Source: Amblyomma americanum
Lineage: Eukaryota; Arthropoda; Arachnida; Ixodida; Ixodidae
Reading direction: 5' to 3'
DNA: 64,000 bases
Assembly: GCF_052857255.1 (NCBI RefSeq)
Contig: NC_135505.1
Coordinates: 141,520,343 to 141,584,342 of the forward strand
Every line of letters starts with the position of its first letter. The stretch's first letter is position 1. The position numbers were made by a program, and so were the translations under genes. Below the pieces are notes generated by a model. It was not told the DNA's origin and did no database searches. It saw only the letters and a program-made list of their open reading frames with translations. Positions 11,150 to 23,431 of this stretch are shown here, piece by piece.

Positions 11150-13232
11150 GACGGGCTTCTTTGCATTGTTCTTCGCAGTGCCGATAGGTCGAATCACTCG
11201 ATCCGGTGACGGAGGTCGGGGGGGCAGGAGATCACCGCGCCGGCGTCCCATAGGCCGGCGTTGATCCGTGGACGGAGGAGCGACGTAGATGCCTGGACGG
11301 GGGCGGAAGCCAGTTGTGACCACGCCTGGTCGATAGGCCTCGGAAAAGAATGACGAACTTGGTTAATGCCGAAAATGACGAAATCGGCCGACTGTCTTGC
11401 AACACTGTTGATGTCTGAAATGTGCTGCGCCACTGCCACGTGACTTGTTTGTTCTTATTGTTGCCACTAATGGAATGGCTTTTCTTTTGTACTCTTAGCT
11501 TCGACTTCCTCTTTTCTTTTGAAAAGTGTCCTACCTCCGATCTTCACACATGACTTCCTGCTCAGCGTTTCAGCTAGGAAACCCTGGACCGAGACGAGTC
11601 AAGACGACGACGCTGGGCAAGGGAGGCTCTGTGTCGTATCGGCAGGGGCCCCAGCAGCGTCGAGACCAGACGCATGCTGACGGTCGAGGCGGCCGACGTG
11701 GCCTGGAAGCCCGCAAGCGTACCAGGTGGGGCGATTATCGGCGGTGCGTCACAGGTTTCTAGGGCGTCGGCAATACCGGGGGAACGAAGACAGCGGAGGC
11801 ACATCCGGTGGCGGAGCAAAAAACTGTGGGCTGGTGGGATACGCGACCTGAGCGGACGGTCGACGCGACTGAGTCGCGGCTTCAGAATAGGTGAGTGGTG
11901 CTGTAACAGGAGGAAGCTGATGAATAAGTGGTGGGACTTCAGTGACCTGGCCCCGGGATACTTGCTTCAGCATAGGTGAGTGGTGCAGTAACAGGAGGAA
12001 GCTGATGACTAGGTGGTAAGACTTCAGTGACCTGGTCCCGTGTGACTTTGCTTCAGCCTAGGTGAGTGGTGCAGTAACAGGAGGAAGCTGATGAATAGGT
12101 GGTAAGCCTTCAATGACCTGGTCCCGGGTGACTTTTATTCAGCATTGGTGAGTGGTGCAGTAACAGGAGGAAGCTGATGACCAGGTGGTAAGCCTTCAGT
12201 GACCTGTTCCCGGGTGACTTGGCTTCAGCATTGGTGAGTAGTGCAGTACCAGGAGGAAGCTGATGAGTAGGTTGTCGGACTTCAGCGACCTGATCCTGGA
12301 TGACTTGGTGGGTGGCCGGTAAGAGAGACGGCAAAGGGTTGGGAGCAGAACAGACCGGGTCCCGAACGTCAGGCATAAGAGACAACTGGCGAGCGACTTC
12401 GTCGCAGATGAAGACTTCGACCTGATGCAGGAACTGTGATTGGTCACAAGGTGAAGCGCCAAGGGCCAAACCAGCAATTGCCTCAGTAGGGCCGTCAGAC
12501 CGGCGCGTAGAAGCATGTTCCCGCCAGAATTCATCGTAGCTGTTGAAAAGCCTGATGATATCGGCGATCGTGGTGGGATTCTTTGCCAAGAGCGTTTGAA
12601 AAGAGACACCGGCGACTTCCTCCGGGATATTATTGACCTTCTGCTCCAGCATGCAGGGGTTGGCAAGCTTGCACAAGTCAACAGTGCCCTCGATATGGCT
12701 TGTAAAAGATTCGCCATTTTGTTGTGCTCGAACACGGAGACGCTGTTCGGTGCGGAGCTTCCTCACTGTGCGGTGGTCGAAGACGTCCGCAAAGCTTGCT
12801 TTGAAGGCGGATCACGTTGGGATGTCAGCTTAGTTGTTGCGAAACCAAAGATTGCATGGCAATGCCCACGAGGAAAAAGAGCGCGTTGTTCTACTTGAAA
12901 GAATCATCCCACATGTAAGTGCTGACTCGCTCATAGGAGGCCAGCCAGTCGTCAACGTCCTGGTCATCGGTACCACTGAAGATAGCCGAGTCACGCTGCC
13001 ATTACGCACCAGTGCAGAGGATGGTTTAGACGACGGGCGGAGATGTCTGGCTGGCGTACCATCTTGCATCATGGCCGGTGAGAGTAACGTGCGGCTGCAA
13101 AGTTCCAGGATCAGGAACAACCTCCACCAGATGAGATGCAGGTTCAGTGCCAGGGCTTCCTCGCTGAAGCGCTGAGCCGAAAGCTCTGTATGATCCTCCG
13201 AGGCGTTGCTGTTGTTGTTGTATTAGTGACAT
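11150..13232 (-). pseudogene. Ty3/gypsy gag remnant
   Basis: Reading down from 13232, the frames give a start (MSLIQQQQQRLGG), a segment near 12970 with DDQDVDDWLASYERV, a segment near 12760 with RTEQRLRVRAQQNGESFTSH, and KNPTTIADIIRLF. This is the order of a Ty3/gypsy-type capsid. A proline-rich linker follows, then a zinc-knuckle remnant near 11700 in which ACGLPGHVGRL survives but the first and last cysteines are replaced. Arg/Ser/Pro-rich tail sequence extends to about 11150. At least four stops or frameshifts break it, and no protease, RT or LTR was found beside it. The linker carries an 86-bp tandem expansion. It is a different lineage from the gypsy element at 51-59 kb. Confidence 0.75.
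11860..12300 (-). repeat. 86-bp minisatellite inside gag remnant
   Basis: The anchor GGAGGAAGCTGATGA recurs at about 11908, 11994, 12080, 12166 and 12252, a spacing of 86 bp each time. Units are roughly 85-95% alike. The unit encodes a proline-rich peptide (HQLPPVTAPLT) on the minus strand, but 86 is not divisible by three, so each copy shifts the frame. Confidence 0.85.
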
Positions 13233-13731
13233 GGCACATATCCACGACGGGGAATGTAGTTTTGGCCTCTTCTACAGCTTCTACCTGTCTTCGTCGTCTT
13301 TTCAGTTGTGTCGCGTTCTCTGTCGCTGGTCCGTTCGATTACAATATATACACCGATTTATATTTGTATAACTTTAATTGTGTTCATCCCCTGACTAACG
13401 AAGAAATCATTAATCACAGTCGCAGCGATGAAACATGCTTCTGTTGTCGCGTGACTAGCGACGTGGTGCCGAGTGGACCGGCCTCTTAGCAGCTCTTACT
13501 TTGTTGTTGTTACCCTCATAAAATGGCACCTACCCACAAGGGGCCGTGGCCATTGGCTCCGGTGACTACTTCCTTTGTTTTTTTGCGTATGGCACTCTTC
13601 TTCTGAGTTGCCTTCGAGCGATTCGAATCGGGTACCATGGCCGCCAGCGCCCCAACACGGCACAGTCGTTGTTGTCTTCATAATATGGCACATACCCACA
13701 AGGGGGATTAGCCATGACCAGGCGGTGACAG

Positions 13732-13766
<35 letters not shown>

Positions 13767-13790
13767 CTCTGTTGGAGTGGCACAGTCTTG
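13199..13790 (+). repeat. Three short related repeats with GTT tracts
   Basis: Near 13215-13250, 13510-13560 and 13680-13725 the same core appears (ATGGCACATACCCACAAGGG and variants), each preceded by a GTT-rich stretch. A pure GTT run of about 12 units lies at 13731-13766. Probably the 3' end of an unidentified retroelement with a simple-repeat tail. Minus-strand frames of 159 and 217 codons here are driven by the triplet run and are not called as genes. Confidence 0.5.
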
Positions 13791-14164
13791 AGCCATGCCG
13801 TGCGAAATGGCGACTTCCATTTCTTCGTGGTCCAAAAGTTGCTCTTCCGTATGGTCATCCGTGTCCCTTGGTTTTTCATTGGAAACCTCGTTGTTAGGTT
13901 GCATGAGAGCAGGATGGTCGTTATTCGGCGTCGAATGCAGTTGCAAACAGCAGTTAATTTCAAATTTGATCGATATGTTTGACATTTTGATTGTAGCACA
14001 CTGCTGCAGCCGCTGGAACAAATTTCCGGGGGCAGGAACCTGCATTGCACAACGAAAAAAATTGCATGGACGTTAAAGCATCTGCAGACGATTATTAAGG
14101 ATGCTTCTTTTTGTAACAGTGCGCAAGGCATTAGTAAATTAAATGGCACACAGAATTTTTCGCC

Positions 14165-14407
14165 CGCAACAGTGACTCAGTGGCTTTGGCGTTCGGCTGC
14201 TGATCCGGAGGTCGCGGGTTCGATTCTGGCCGCCGCGGGCGTATTTCACTGGAGGCAAAGTGCGAAAACGCTTATGTGCTGCGCGATGTCAGTGCTCGTC
14301 AAATAACCCTGCGCGGCCTAAATTAATCTGGAGCTTTCCACTACGGCGTCCCCCATTGTCGATGGGTCCCTTCGAGACCCCTGTTTTGAACCGCACCATA
14401 AAACCAT
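14165..14407 (+). mobile_element. tRNA-headed SINE (Ruka-like), old copy
   Basis: It starts with an A-box-like GACTCAGTGGC and a B-box GGTTCGATTCT, 30-35 bases apart. The body shares GCGATGTCAGTGC, AATAACCC and CACTACGGCGTC with the copies at 15831, 41637 and 48297. Diverged, with small deletions. Confidence 0.75.
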
Positions 14408-15734
14408 AGAATTTTCCTTACTACTAGAATTTTCATTCCTTACCACGTTACTAGTTCAGACGATTCACCGGTTTTCTGGTGTCCTCCAACATTGGTAATA
14501 CTATCCCGCCAAAGCCATACTTTTGATTCAAAAAGTTTTTTTTTAATTTTTTAAAGTGTTCGTTGAAACAGCCGCTGTTTATGGTAACGTTATACAGGCG
14601 TAAATATTGCATTGCATGAATGCATATTCATCTTGTAATTGAAAGATTTTTGCTGCTTGGCACAGATTTAGATGTTAATTTTTTCATGAAACACTGGTGC
14701 TCTTTTTCAGACATTGCTTGCATGCCATTATAAGAAAAAAAACACGTATGTTTTGTTCCACACCATTCATACTTTGGCCTGTGCAAAAAAACGGTGTATG
14801 AAATTTTTGAACCTAAACATCGGAGGCCTTTTCTTCCAAACCCTTAACAACATAGACAATAATTTCATGATATCGCAAGAAGGGTCACAATAACTATAAA
14901 CATTTCTTTCCCTTTTAAATTACCGTCGCATTAAACCTGTGCACAAACATAATACTAGTTGTGTGTTTTCTTCTTTGTAATGTGTAGTATTGGCCAACAC
15001 GGGCTAATTATTTCTAATTGAATTTCGTCTCTCGTGCCATTTTGTTGCAAGTACCGAATGAAGGCTTCGATATCAAAGGTTGTTTAATGTGCCGTTTTAA
15101 TGCACTGCAACGCTTAATACAGCTTCCTCCAACAACCGAAACAGCAAATGAAATGTCAGCGCTTTTTTCCTTTTCTTTTTCATGCCTGTCGTGAGCGAAA
15201 ATCACTTTTGAAATCAAAGCCACCGTTCGGGGTTGAAACAGAAACCAAAAGAGCATCGAGAAAAAATTTTGTTATAAATTTTTAGACTCTTTCAATACAT
15301 TCAGTGGCACTACTCTAGCATGTACACGTGAACATGCTCAGTACTAAGTACTGCTCTAGAAAATGGTTAACTTAATCCAACTGCCTACAGAAAGCCCACC
15401 GAGTGATAGTACCTGTTAGATTTCCCTAGAAATTAATTGTCCGGCGAACTGCATGCAAGCAAGGGTTATTTGTAGGTCAGGCAACATCACGCACAAAAAT
15501 ATGCAGTGATAACAATAAATATGCAAAACATGTGTATGTATTAAAAACCCTAATTAGCAGAAACTAACTTTTTAACTAGAAAACAGCAGCGGAGCATATA
15601 GAATAAGAAGTGGATGACACACAGAGTTAACAGCTCGGTTTTGTATTTACCAGCCGTGATGGTACACAGAAAAAGAAACGAAGCGGGAAAAAAAACAGTA
15701 AAAAAAATGGAGGGGGCTCGCTCCGCCTTAAGTG
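14408..15734. other. AT-rich region, nothing recognised
   Basis: AT-rich sequence without coding families. Short frames only. Confidence 0.35.
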
Positions 15735-16410
15735 CATGACGCGATAGCGTAATAGGTCAACTGTCATATATGCAGGATGTCATTATTTACATTCATATAT
15801 CCCTGGGATTCCTCGTATCCATCCTCGTGGCCGCCGCGGTGGCTCAGTGGTTATGGCGCTACTGAACCAAAGACGCGGGTTCGATCCCGGCCGCGGCGGT
15901 CGCATTTCTATGGAGGCGAAATTCTAGAGGCCCGTATACTGTGCGATGTCAGTGCATGGTTAAAGAACCCCAGGTGGTCGAAATTTCCGGAGCCCTTCAC
16001 TACGGCGTCAATCATAGCCTGAGTCGCTTTGGGACGTTAAATCCGCACAAACCATACACCCGTCCTCCTGGCACTATACCCCTCTTGGCGCAGTGGTGCA
16101 GCGGTTAAGCGATGCGCCACTGCCCTAGCTGCGATGGCAGGTGCTCCCAGCGGTGGGGCTTGTGTGGCCCAGGTTGGTCTTCCCGAGTGGCCAATCAACA
16201 ATTTAACTGTAATCTGCCACGGTTGGCAGTTTGCTCACAATTCGATGGGCAGGTTGTGATCACTGCACAAGGTCACGTGACCCAGGTGGCCCATCGTCCT
16301 CCTACGCTGCTCTCTGGGCACCACCTGCCAGTGCCATGCTCTTGATATTTCGCTCACAACGCCAACGCCGGATTTTCTGGGTAACGGGCTCTTTGGCGCT
16401 ATCGGGTTAA
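15735..16410 (+). mobile_element. Two-headed tRNA-like element X, copy 1 (interrupted)
   Basis: Matches the reverse complement of 63415-63835 segment by segment. The first head holds GATAGCGTAATAGGTCAA; after the nested SINE comes a second head TTGGCGCAGTGGTGCAGCGG, then AGGTCACGTGACC and GCTCACAACGCC. Both heads resemble RNA polymerase III A-boxes. The copy is split by a SINE at 15831-16057. Confidence 0.65.
15831..16057 (+). mobile_element. tRNA-headed SINE (Ruka-like), nested in element X
   Basis: A well-preserved copy. A-box-like GGTGGCTCAGTGG, B-box GGTTCGATCCC, then the family body (CTAGAGGCCCGTATACTG, CCCAGGTGGTCGAAATTTC, CACTACGGCGTC, TTTGGGACGTTAAA). It interrupts element X between its two heads; flanking TCCTCGTGG and TCCTCCTGG may be a degraded target duplication. 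Confidence 0.85.
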
Positions 16411-17689
16411 AAGAGGCGAAGTGAAAGGCCCCTCCCAAAAATTCCTAGGTGTTTAGCATTGCTAAGCATGAAATATTCTGCGAAAGCAGGTTTCTGCAGG
16501 TGGACACCACCACCACGTATGTCAGAGCGCGATTGAGGCGTCCACTGGACCCGGGGGTCAGTTATCCGCCTTTCCTTTCCTCAAGACCAACGGAGTCTAC
16601 AATGCTGTCGACACCAAAGCCAATTTACCCAATCAACGCCTTGCATCCGCGCCGCTCGTTGTTCGCAGGAAGCCGTCCGCCCCTCTACGCCGGCATCATG
16701 GAACGTCCAGCTTGCGACCGTATTGAGGTAAGTTCTATTTCCCCCAAAGTTGCATCCATTAACACTTTTACAGCGATAGCTGTTATGCGCCCGTTCCTAG
16801 CTTCCGGGTTGTAGCCGTCCGACGTCGGCGTAACCGCTTGGTGCGTTAGCATCGGCTGCGCCGACGGTCAACCTAGGTCGCAGAAACCTACGGGTGGCTA
16901 TGTTTGCAACAGCCTCCTGCCAGCCGTCTGCCACTGCAGGTGTGCATCACTTGACCACTACATCAGTGCGCCAGGAATGTATCCCCAAAACTAAACACCA
17001 AAACAGCTATCGCTGAACATCGCGTTACACAGTCGTAACCGTTCTGTTGGTTGTTGTTTTTTTTTAGTTCAAAATGTTACGCATTCTCTTCTTGCCGCAA
17101 ATTCTAGGAGCGTGATCCTGATGCGGTCATGGGGGCGAATATTGTTACATTTTTTGTATGTCTACAACTCCCGCTTCAACTAATGTGGGCGCGCTTGAGG
17201 AATACACTTTTTCTTGTGGAGACTGGATTAACCTTGTGGCTGACGAGGCAAGTTATGAGAGCAAGTCACCACCTCAAACCACGTACGTATTAGTTTAAAA
17301 CCTGTTCTTAACATCTGCGTAAAAATATCTTAGGCTTTTGTGGCCCCTATTTGCGCAACCTTTTTTTTTCTGATTGCAGCACGGATAATAGTCCATCATT
17401 GATGGTAGTTCCAGTGGTCAGCGCGCCCCATACTGATACATACTTCTCAAATGTGGCCTGGAATATACACTGCCACCTGTTACCTATGACGTCAACGTTC
17501 ATACAGAAAATGCGAAGGTTGGCGAACTTCTAAGATGAAACTTATAGGATAACATCCTGGATTCCTCCACATCTGAGCACACTTGCATTTTGATATGCGT
17601 ACTGCGGTAACAGCCGTCGCTGAGGTGTCCAGGAAAATTGTTTGAGCTTGCTGCAAAAGTCCTGGTATTCCAATACCCTGTCCTAAGTA
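16411..17689. other. No gene recognised
   Basis: A frame of 121 codons at 16449-16814 and several shorter ones show no family motif. Confidence 0.3.
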
Positions 17690-20600
17690 TTACGTTTAGA
17701 ACTGGTTATTTACTGTTGCCGCTCTTCATGTCACTGTGCAGTATAAGCTGATAGTGTGAACAGTTTTCCTTAGAGCTGCAAGTCACTTTGGAGGACCAGC
17801 TAATAGTGTGTTGTCAAAGGATATGTATTTAAATAATTCATATTCAGTTCAATAACTGCTAATAAATTGATGGTGCACTGGCTGCTGCTAGCCGTGTGTT
17901 TTGTAACTCCAAGTATTTCGAAAGGAAAATGGTTTATCTACATGCAGGACTTGTGGAAGGTGTGCCTTCAGTACAAAATGGGGAATATGAGAAAAACACC
18001 ACACGGCGTTCCTACCGTGCATGAATTTAAAAAAAAAATTGGCATAGAAGGACAGCTCCAAACAATGTCCAAACTTTTGCCTTTTTTTTTCGCAAAAGCA
18101 CCAGGAATCCACTGGTACCAATTTGATTGAAGCTACAGTGTTCCACTTTATAGGCAACCATAAAGAGCTGCAGAATCACTGGAAGGCTGCACAAAGAAAT
18201 GTGTGGCCAGTAGATGTCTTTTAACAATCTACCCTGATGTAAATACACTAGTTGCTGCACTAGGTGCTGCAATTCATATTGGTGTCCTACAATTAGAACC
18301 AACATTCGTAAAAGAAATGCTGTGCTTCCTGCGGGAGCCGGTAAGGAATGTTTACGGCTTCGTTGCGATGGCCATTGTCGGATTGATTTTCGTAAATGCA
18401 AATCTTGCAGGACGCATACCTTCCACTGGTTACTGAAGAAGTCAAGCTGCATAAATCCGCCGACATTAGCGTCCTGTTCGAAGGCCTGAAGAATGATTTT
18501 CCCGGCATTGTAGCGGATTTTACGGCCCACTTAGAGATCGATCCATCGTATATTTGATGCGAGATATTTAGTTGAAAAATAACAAGTCATCTCCTGTGCT
18601 GGAGCACACCTCTGGGCTGACCTTCTACCCCCCCCCCCCCCCCTTTTGCCCGTGTTTTGCCTATGATCTCTGATATTGAAAAGTATACAAGAGAACTTCA
18701 GTAAGCACTATCATACCCAGAATTCCAGGACAAAAACATTTTTGAGCAGGAAACACTTTATGAACTCAATTTTTTAGTATAATGTAAGTTATAAGACAAA
18801 TTTTCCCATAATGTTAGATATAATCAACATACCCGCCGCCCACATGACGGCAGTCCTGAATTTCTTTCACTATTAGCGTTAAAGCTATCGTCAAAAGCGT
18901 TCCCCATTGGTTTTCTATGGCAGTATTAAAGGGCCACAGAAAGGGGTGTTTCAGCTTGGGTTAAAAATGCTTGCACTATGTATAGTACAGGCCACCGAGC
19001 GTCCATGCCGCGTACGAGACCTCAAAAGTGAGGGGGAAATTTACGATCCATATTTAAAAACTCCCGCTTTCGCACATCGCGGCGGCGCGCTGTGCCGGGC
19101 TTTCGCAGGAGAACCTGGCAGACGACGTCACGTCTTGCACATGACGTCAGCAGCCGGGGGTTATCATTGGTTCACAGCGCCAAACTCTTGCAAACGTCAC
19201 GCGCTACCGCGGCCAAGGACGCACCGAGTGCACCTCAGGACGGAGGTAGGGGAAGCAGCCGATCGAGTGTGTGCGCAGGGCAGGCGGAAGCGCGCCACCG
19301 TTTTGGCGTGCGAGAGGAGAGGGAAAGGCGCGAAGGCGCGGAAGTTTAAATTTTGTCTGCATATAACTCAGCTTCCACACAACGCATTGAAATAATTCTT
19401 GCTGGGGTATAATTGTGAACCGTCGTCTTTTAACATCCCACACATATCGCACCTTTATTGAGACCCCCTTTCTGGGTCCCTTTAACTGTTCGATCTGATC
19501 GATGGAAACAAGCGATAGAACGAAAGATTTTTTACCCATCAGAAGAGTGGACCACTACATTGAATATTTCTATAGCAGTATCCCACAAGTTTCCATTATT
19601 CAAAATGTTGGTCCCAGAACGTTGGACATGATATGCTATTGATTAAGTAAATTGAATTTCATTTGACAGCTTTTTTATCCTGACGTATTGCGACACGGTG
19701 TTACTGTGGAAGAAATACGTAGACCTCTGTTTTGTTGTGTGGTTACTTGCAGATAACGAAACAAATGACTTCCAGTTAATTGGCATGCATGTGGGATTGC
19801 TTCCTACAAGTTAGTAACTTTTGCTAGAGGCAGCATACGTCAATGGGGCTGCTACTATAGGAACAGCTTAGTAATGAATACCTAGTTCTAGTCGTGCTCG
19901 TAGCTAGGTTTTACTTAAAGAGTAAATAAACGGTGACAGGTCAAAAGGTAGTGCCCCTTACTAGCTTTTCCTGACGAGGTTACTTATGCATACTAGCCCC
20001 TTGACCTAGTAACGGTTACTAGCATTCCGTTTACTATCCGCAGGTACTAAAACCTAGAAACATATGTGACCAGCACTTACTATGTTTGCCTTAGTAAGCA
20101 GCGCGGCCTTTTTTTTAGAGTGATAAGTATTATGCTCCCCCCCACCTGGCTTACATCTTCCCGTTTTACTGTTTGGGTTAGGATTATCTTGGCAGAGTTT
20201 GATTTGTTTCAGATAGCACAGTGCAGCAGTGAAAAGAAAAAAAGAAGATATGTGTTGGTTAATAAATATAACTCTTTAGAGCAAAAAAAATCGCAATAAT
20301 TCCAGCGCTTTCTAGCATACAATTACTAAATGCCGCGCTTTCGCGATACTCGCTAATAGGTGAGTGGATGGGCGGTATCATGAACAACGTAGGGACCGAA
20401 TTACTTTTGTTTTCTTGCTTCAAACAAAGTTTACTCCGACAAAATTCCTCCGGTTTCCAGTCCATAAGGCTGGGATATATATACTTCAGCGCCCAAAGAG
20501 CAACGCGACATGGAAAATAATTTTTCGCGTATTAATTTTCATTGGTAGTATGCCAAAATACCGGCGCCCAAATTCGTCTATAGCAGCGCCGTACCACGAC

Positions 20601-20790
20601 ATCTTGCCAGCACCAAAAAATGGCAAGAAAAAAAGGGTTTTTGCTACGGGCGACTTTGTTCGCGCCTAGTCTGCTAAATGTAAAAGTGCTGAAGCGGTCA
20701 AGAAGTTTATCTGGCAAAATTATGTTGACCCGTGCGCATTGCACCAAGTTGAAAAGAATGTAATACTTACGGCCGTCCGTAACAGCAACG
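17690..20790 (+). mobile_element. R1 repeat family, copy A
   Basis: The longest uninterrupted copy of a repeat shared in the same order and orientation with 31690-36000 and 38981-41000, and partly with 41920-42600 and 44665-44765. Recognisable blocks include a 48-codon conserved exon (18411-18557), a CATACCCAGAATTCCAGGAC block near 18715, a TAGTAACGGTTACTAG palindrome near 20008, and a CAGTCCATAAGGCTG block near 20460. No terminal inverted repeats or transposase signature were identified. The regularity of the copies argues for a transposon. Type unknown; a distant resemblance of the exon to hAT/ZBED-like carboxyl ends is a guess. Confidence 0.65.
18411..18557 (+). pseudogene. R1 conserved terminal exon, copy A (48 codons plus stop)
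   Basis: The upstream frame ends in a FLREP peptide at 18340, followed by a GTAAGG donor, a 70-bp intron ending CTTGCAG, and this exon in the same phase. It contains VTEEVKLHKSADISVLFEGL and ends at TGA. The same exon of exactly the same length occurs at 39073 and 32516. Protein family not identified. Confidence 0.5.
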
Positions 20791-21060
20791 CACCGCTCGC
20801 GTGGCGTCTTCTCCGTTCGTACTACAGCGACTGTGCCGCAAACATCACCAGCGTGCCAGGAGAAACGAGGAGGAAAGAGCCGCGCGGGGGAGAGCCGTGT
20901 TGGGCCCAAGGCCGGACCGGCGTCGGCGCGCGAGAAGAACGAGACGAGCGGTGGGGGGGAGGGGAGAGAGAGAAGAACTGAGCGCGAAAAAAAACGAGAA
21001 GAGCCGATGACTACTTTGATCTTGTTTATGCTCCCGCAGGGAGCAGAGTTGCGCAAAGGT
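20791..21060. other. GC/purine-rich block and hairpin
   Basis: GAGAAACGAGGAGGAAAG near 20861 matches the long boundary units of the tandem array at 42.6-44.5 kb. A perfect hairpin TGCTCCCGCAGGGAGCA lies near 21029, with the same flank (AGAGTTGCGC) as the inverted copy near 30285. Confidence 0.45.
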
Positions 21061-22150
21061 CCGCCATTTTGATTCAAGCTGTGCGGGAAAGCAGCTCCTC
21101 GAGCGCACAGGCGCTGGGATCATGCCGGGGCTGGCGTTGTAGAGCAGTTCGCTTTTTTTTTTTTTAAAGCTTACAAACGGCGCTTGATTGCCGGCATCCT
21201 TATTTACGTTTACTGTATCAGTGCTCAGATATTGATGCTAAGCCCATCATACTTCGTTGAAAAAAACGTCGAAAAATAATCCGATTTGCCGAACATATCA
21301 TACAGCACGACTGAGATCGCGGAATGACAGCGATAGCTCGCAGTACGGACATTAATGGCGCAGAAATGCTTGGAAATGAAAAACATGCGTGAGTTGTGCG
21401 ATGAAGAGAAGTGCGGTAATGCATCTCCCTGCAAAACCACATTGAAATACACCGCCGATGTTGAACGAAGCTTGTGAAACCACGCTGCATACGATGTGAA
21501 TGCGGGCAGTCTAAAGCAATGCATTTTGCACGCAAGTAAATCTAACCAATCAAAGGCACAGATATCGCAAACTCGCTCGCTTATCTTTCACAAAATATAC
21601 GTATCATTTGTTGCTCTGACTTCTAGCCCTCCACCGCATTTTTCCTATGCCATGGTCATGTTTTCAAGCCAAACACATCACGTGCCGCAATTCTTTAATA
21701 TTCAAAAGTTCGAAAAGCCTGCCTTAAGTCACTGCAGGTGGATTGTGGTATACGAGTTTGCAAGGATCTCATAAAAAGATGTGTATCTCTTTCTGGTGCT
21801 GTTATTTGCTCGTTTTTCCCTAAGCACTTTTGCGTTTTCTTTTGACCTACTTGAATTATCATGTACCTTCACTGCATTCTGAAATATCTTTGTTTTGGAC
21901 TGCTCCATGCTTTTACTCAAGGAAAAATAATTATTTGAATATCCAATTTTGTTTTTAAGTATTTCATGCTATTTTTGTTCTTCTCTCCTTAAGTGTTAAC
22001 ATCATTGTCAGTAGAACCTTAAGGGTGTTCTTAACAAATAAAATAGTTAAATAGCCTAGGCAAAGCTCGTTCTCATGCAGATAGACTGGCCTCCCACTTC
22101 AGTGTAGTAGACTGAGACTAGAACAAAATTTCACATACAGTTTGCTTGAC
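21061..22150. other. AT-rich region, nothing recognised
   Basis: Only short frames and homopolymer runs. No family motifs. Confidence 0.35.
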
Positions 22151-22158
22151 AAACATTC

Positions 22159-22164
22159 TTTATT
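22159..22164 (-). terminator. Candidate AATAAA polyadenylation signal
   Basis: An AATAAA on the minus strand, just after a 64-codon frame. It could serve a transcript running down from the P-like gene, whose stop lies 1.6 kb upstream on this strand. Speculative; no cleavage evidence. Confidence 0.25.
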
Positions 22165-23431
22165 TCACAAAACAAACAATTTCTGCAAAATGCTGGAGGT
22201 GGCAGCAGAATAAGCAGAGAGTCTGGTAGCGGCTGCACATGAGAAATGCTCTGTAACATAAGCCAGGTTAGGAACAAAACCTTTGTTCACATTTTCATTT
22301 GGAACTTGTAACGTTGCAGGAAAAATGAAGATAATTTGTTGATGGCAAACATGAATCACCGCACAGAGTTTGGGCGTGCCTGCTGAACAATTTATAATTT
22401 ATTTTGAACTTTAATTTTTATCAGACTAGGCACATAGCCAAATGATGGTTGCAACGCCAGAGGGAGGTATGAGACAATGGAGGTTATGCGGCTAAGTGAG
22501 CCATGCAAATACGATAAAGTTGTGCCGTTTATTCTCTAGCAGTCATTGTAACAGGTCAGCATGAACAGCTGGAATGGATTAAATATGGAGCAACAATTAT
22601 ATTGCACATTTTGTACACCTCATGTGATATCAATCCTGCCATGCCACAACTACCCTTTGGCCACAGAAACTGAAAACAAATAGGGAGAGAAATCAATTAT
22701 TAATTTACAGGCGAAACCAACAGCACGAGGTAATACGCTGTCACTAGTGTCCTATGCATCATGCCAAACAAAACACATGCAATGAAACTTTTCTGGTCTC
22801 CACCCTTTAGACAAATATAGATGACAGGTCACCATTATCTCTTAAATCTTGCAGTATAGCACCCCCTCCCCCCGTGGTGCACCACATGCGTAATGGCATA
22901 TCTTCTACTGTGACTGTTCGCATCCCGTGAGCCTATACTACTTATCAGTTTCGCTGGCAGCTGTTGAGAGCGCCTTCATATTCTTCACAATTCAAGAAAT
23001 ACAGCAAATAGGAACATCAGCGCGGTACCTTGGCAGTGTAAAATGTGAAAGCACGAAAAAAAGGGTCATGAGCAAGACCTTAAAATTTTTACACTACCTT
23101 TCACTGGTTTCCTGCTCTCATGATACAGGAAAAAAACATGTTAGGGCAGCCGAGATTTCGTTCTTATCATTGTCCATAATAACGAGACAGAAATACATGG
23201 GCCCAATGGGCTATGTGCATGTTCACCTAGCACAGTGTATTGACAGCGAGTTTCCATATGAACGAGGCATGAATGTTTTTAAAAAGTTTGGTCCCCAGAA
23301 AAATTGTCTAACTCGAGTCGTCCATAATAACGGGGGTCGTATCAACAGGGCATGACTGTATACAAATCAGGTGGCAGTTAAAAGGCGCAGTACCGCATGA
23401 AAGGGAAATCAAAGAAAGTGCTATCTTTCCA
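22165..23431. other. No gene recognised
   Basis: Sequence between the candidate polyadenylation signal and a MITE. A 142-codon plus-strand frame from 22927 has no ATG at its start and no recognisable domain. Confidence 0.3.

Noticed and set aside
13496..14149. Minus-strand frames of 217 and 159 codons with poly-Thr or poly-Asn
   Set aside because: The homopolymer comes from the GTT run, and the flanks contain the short interspersed repeat. No family match was seen.
18027..18530. A 167-codon minus-strand frame in R1 copy A
   Set aside because: The equivalent strand in copies B and C is not open. The conserved, indel-free frame is on the plus strand.
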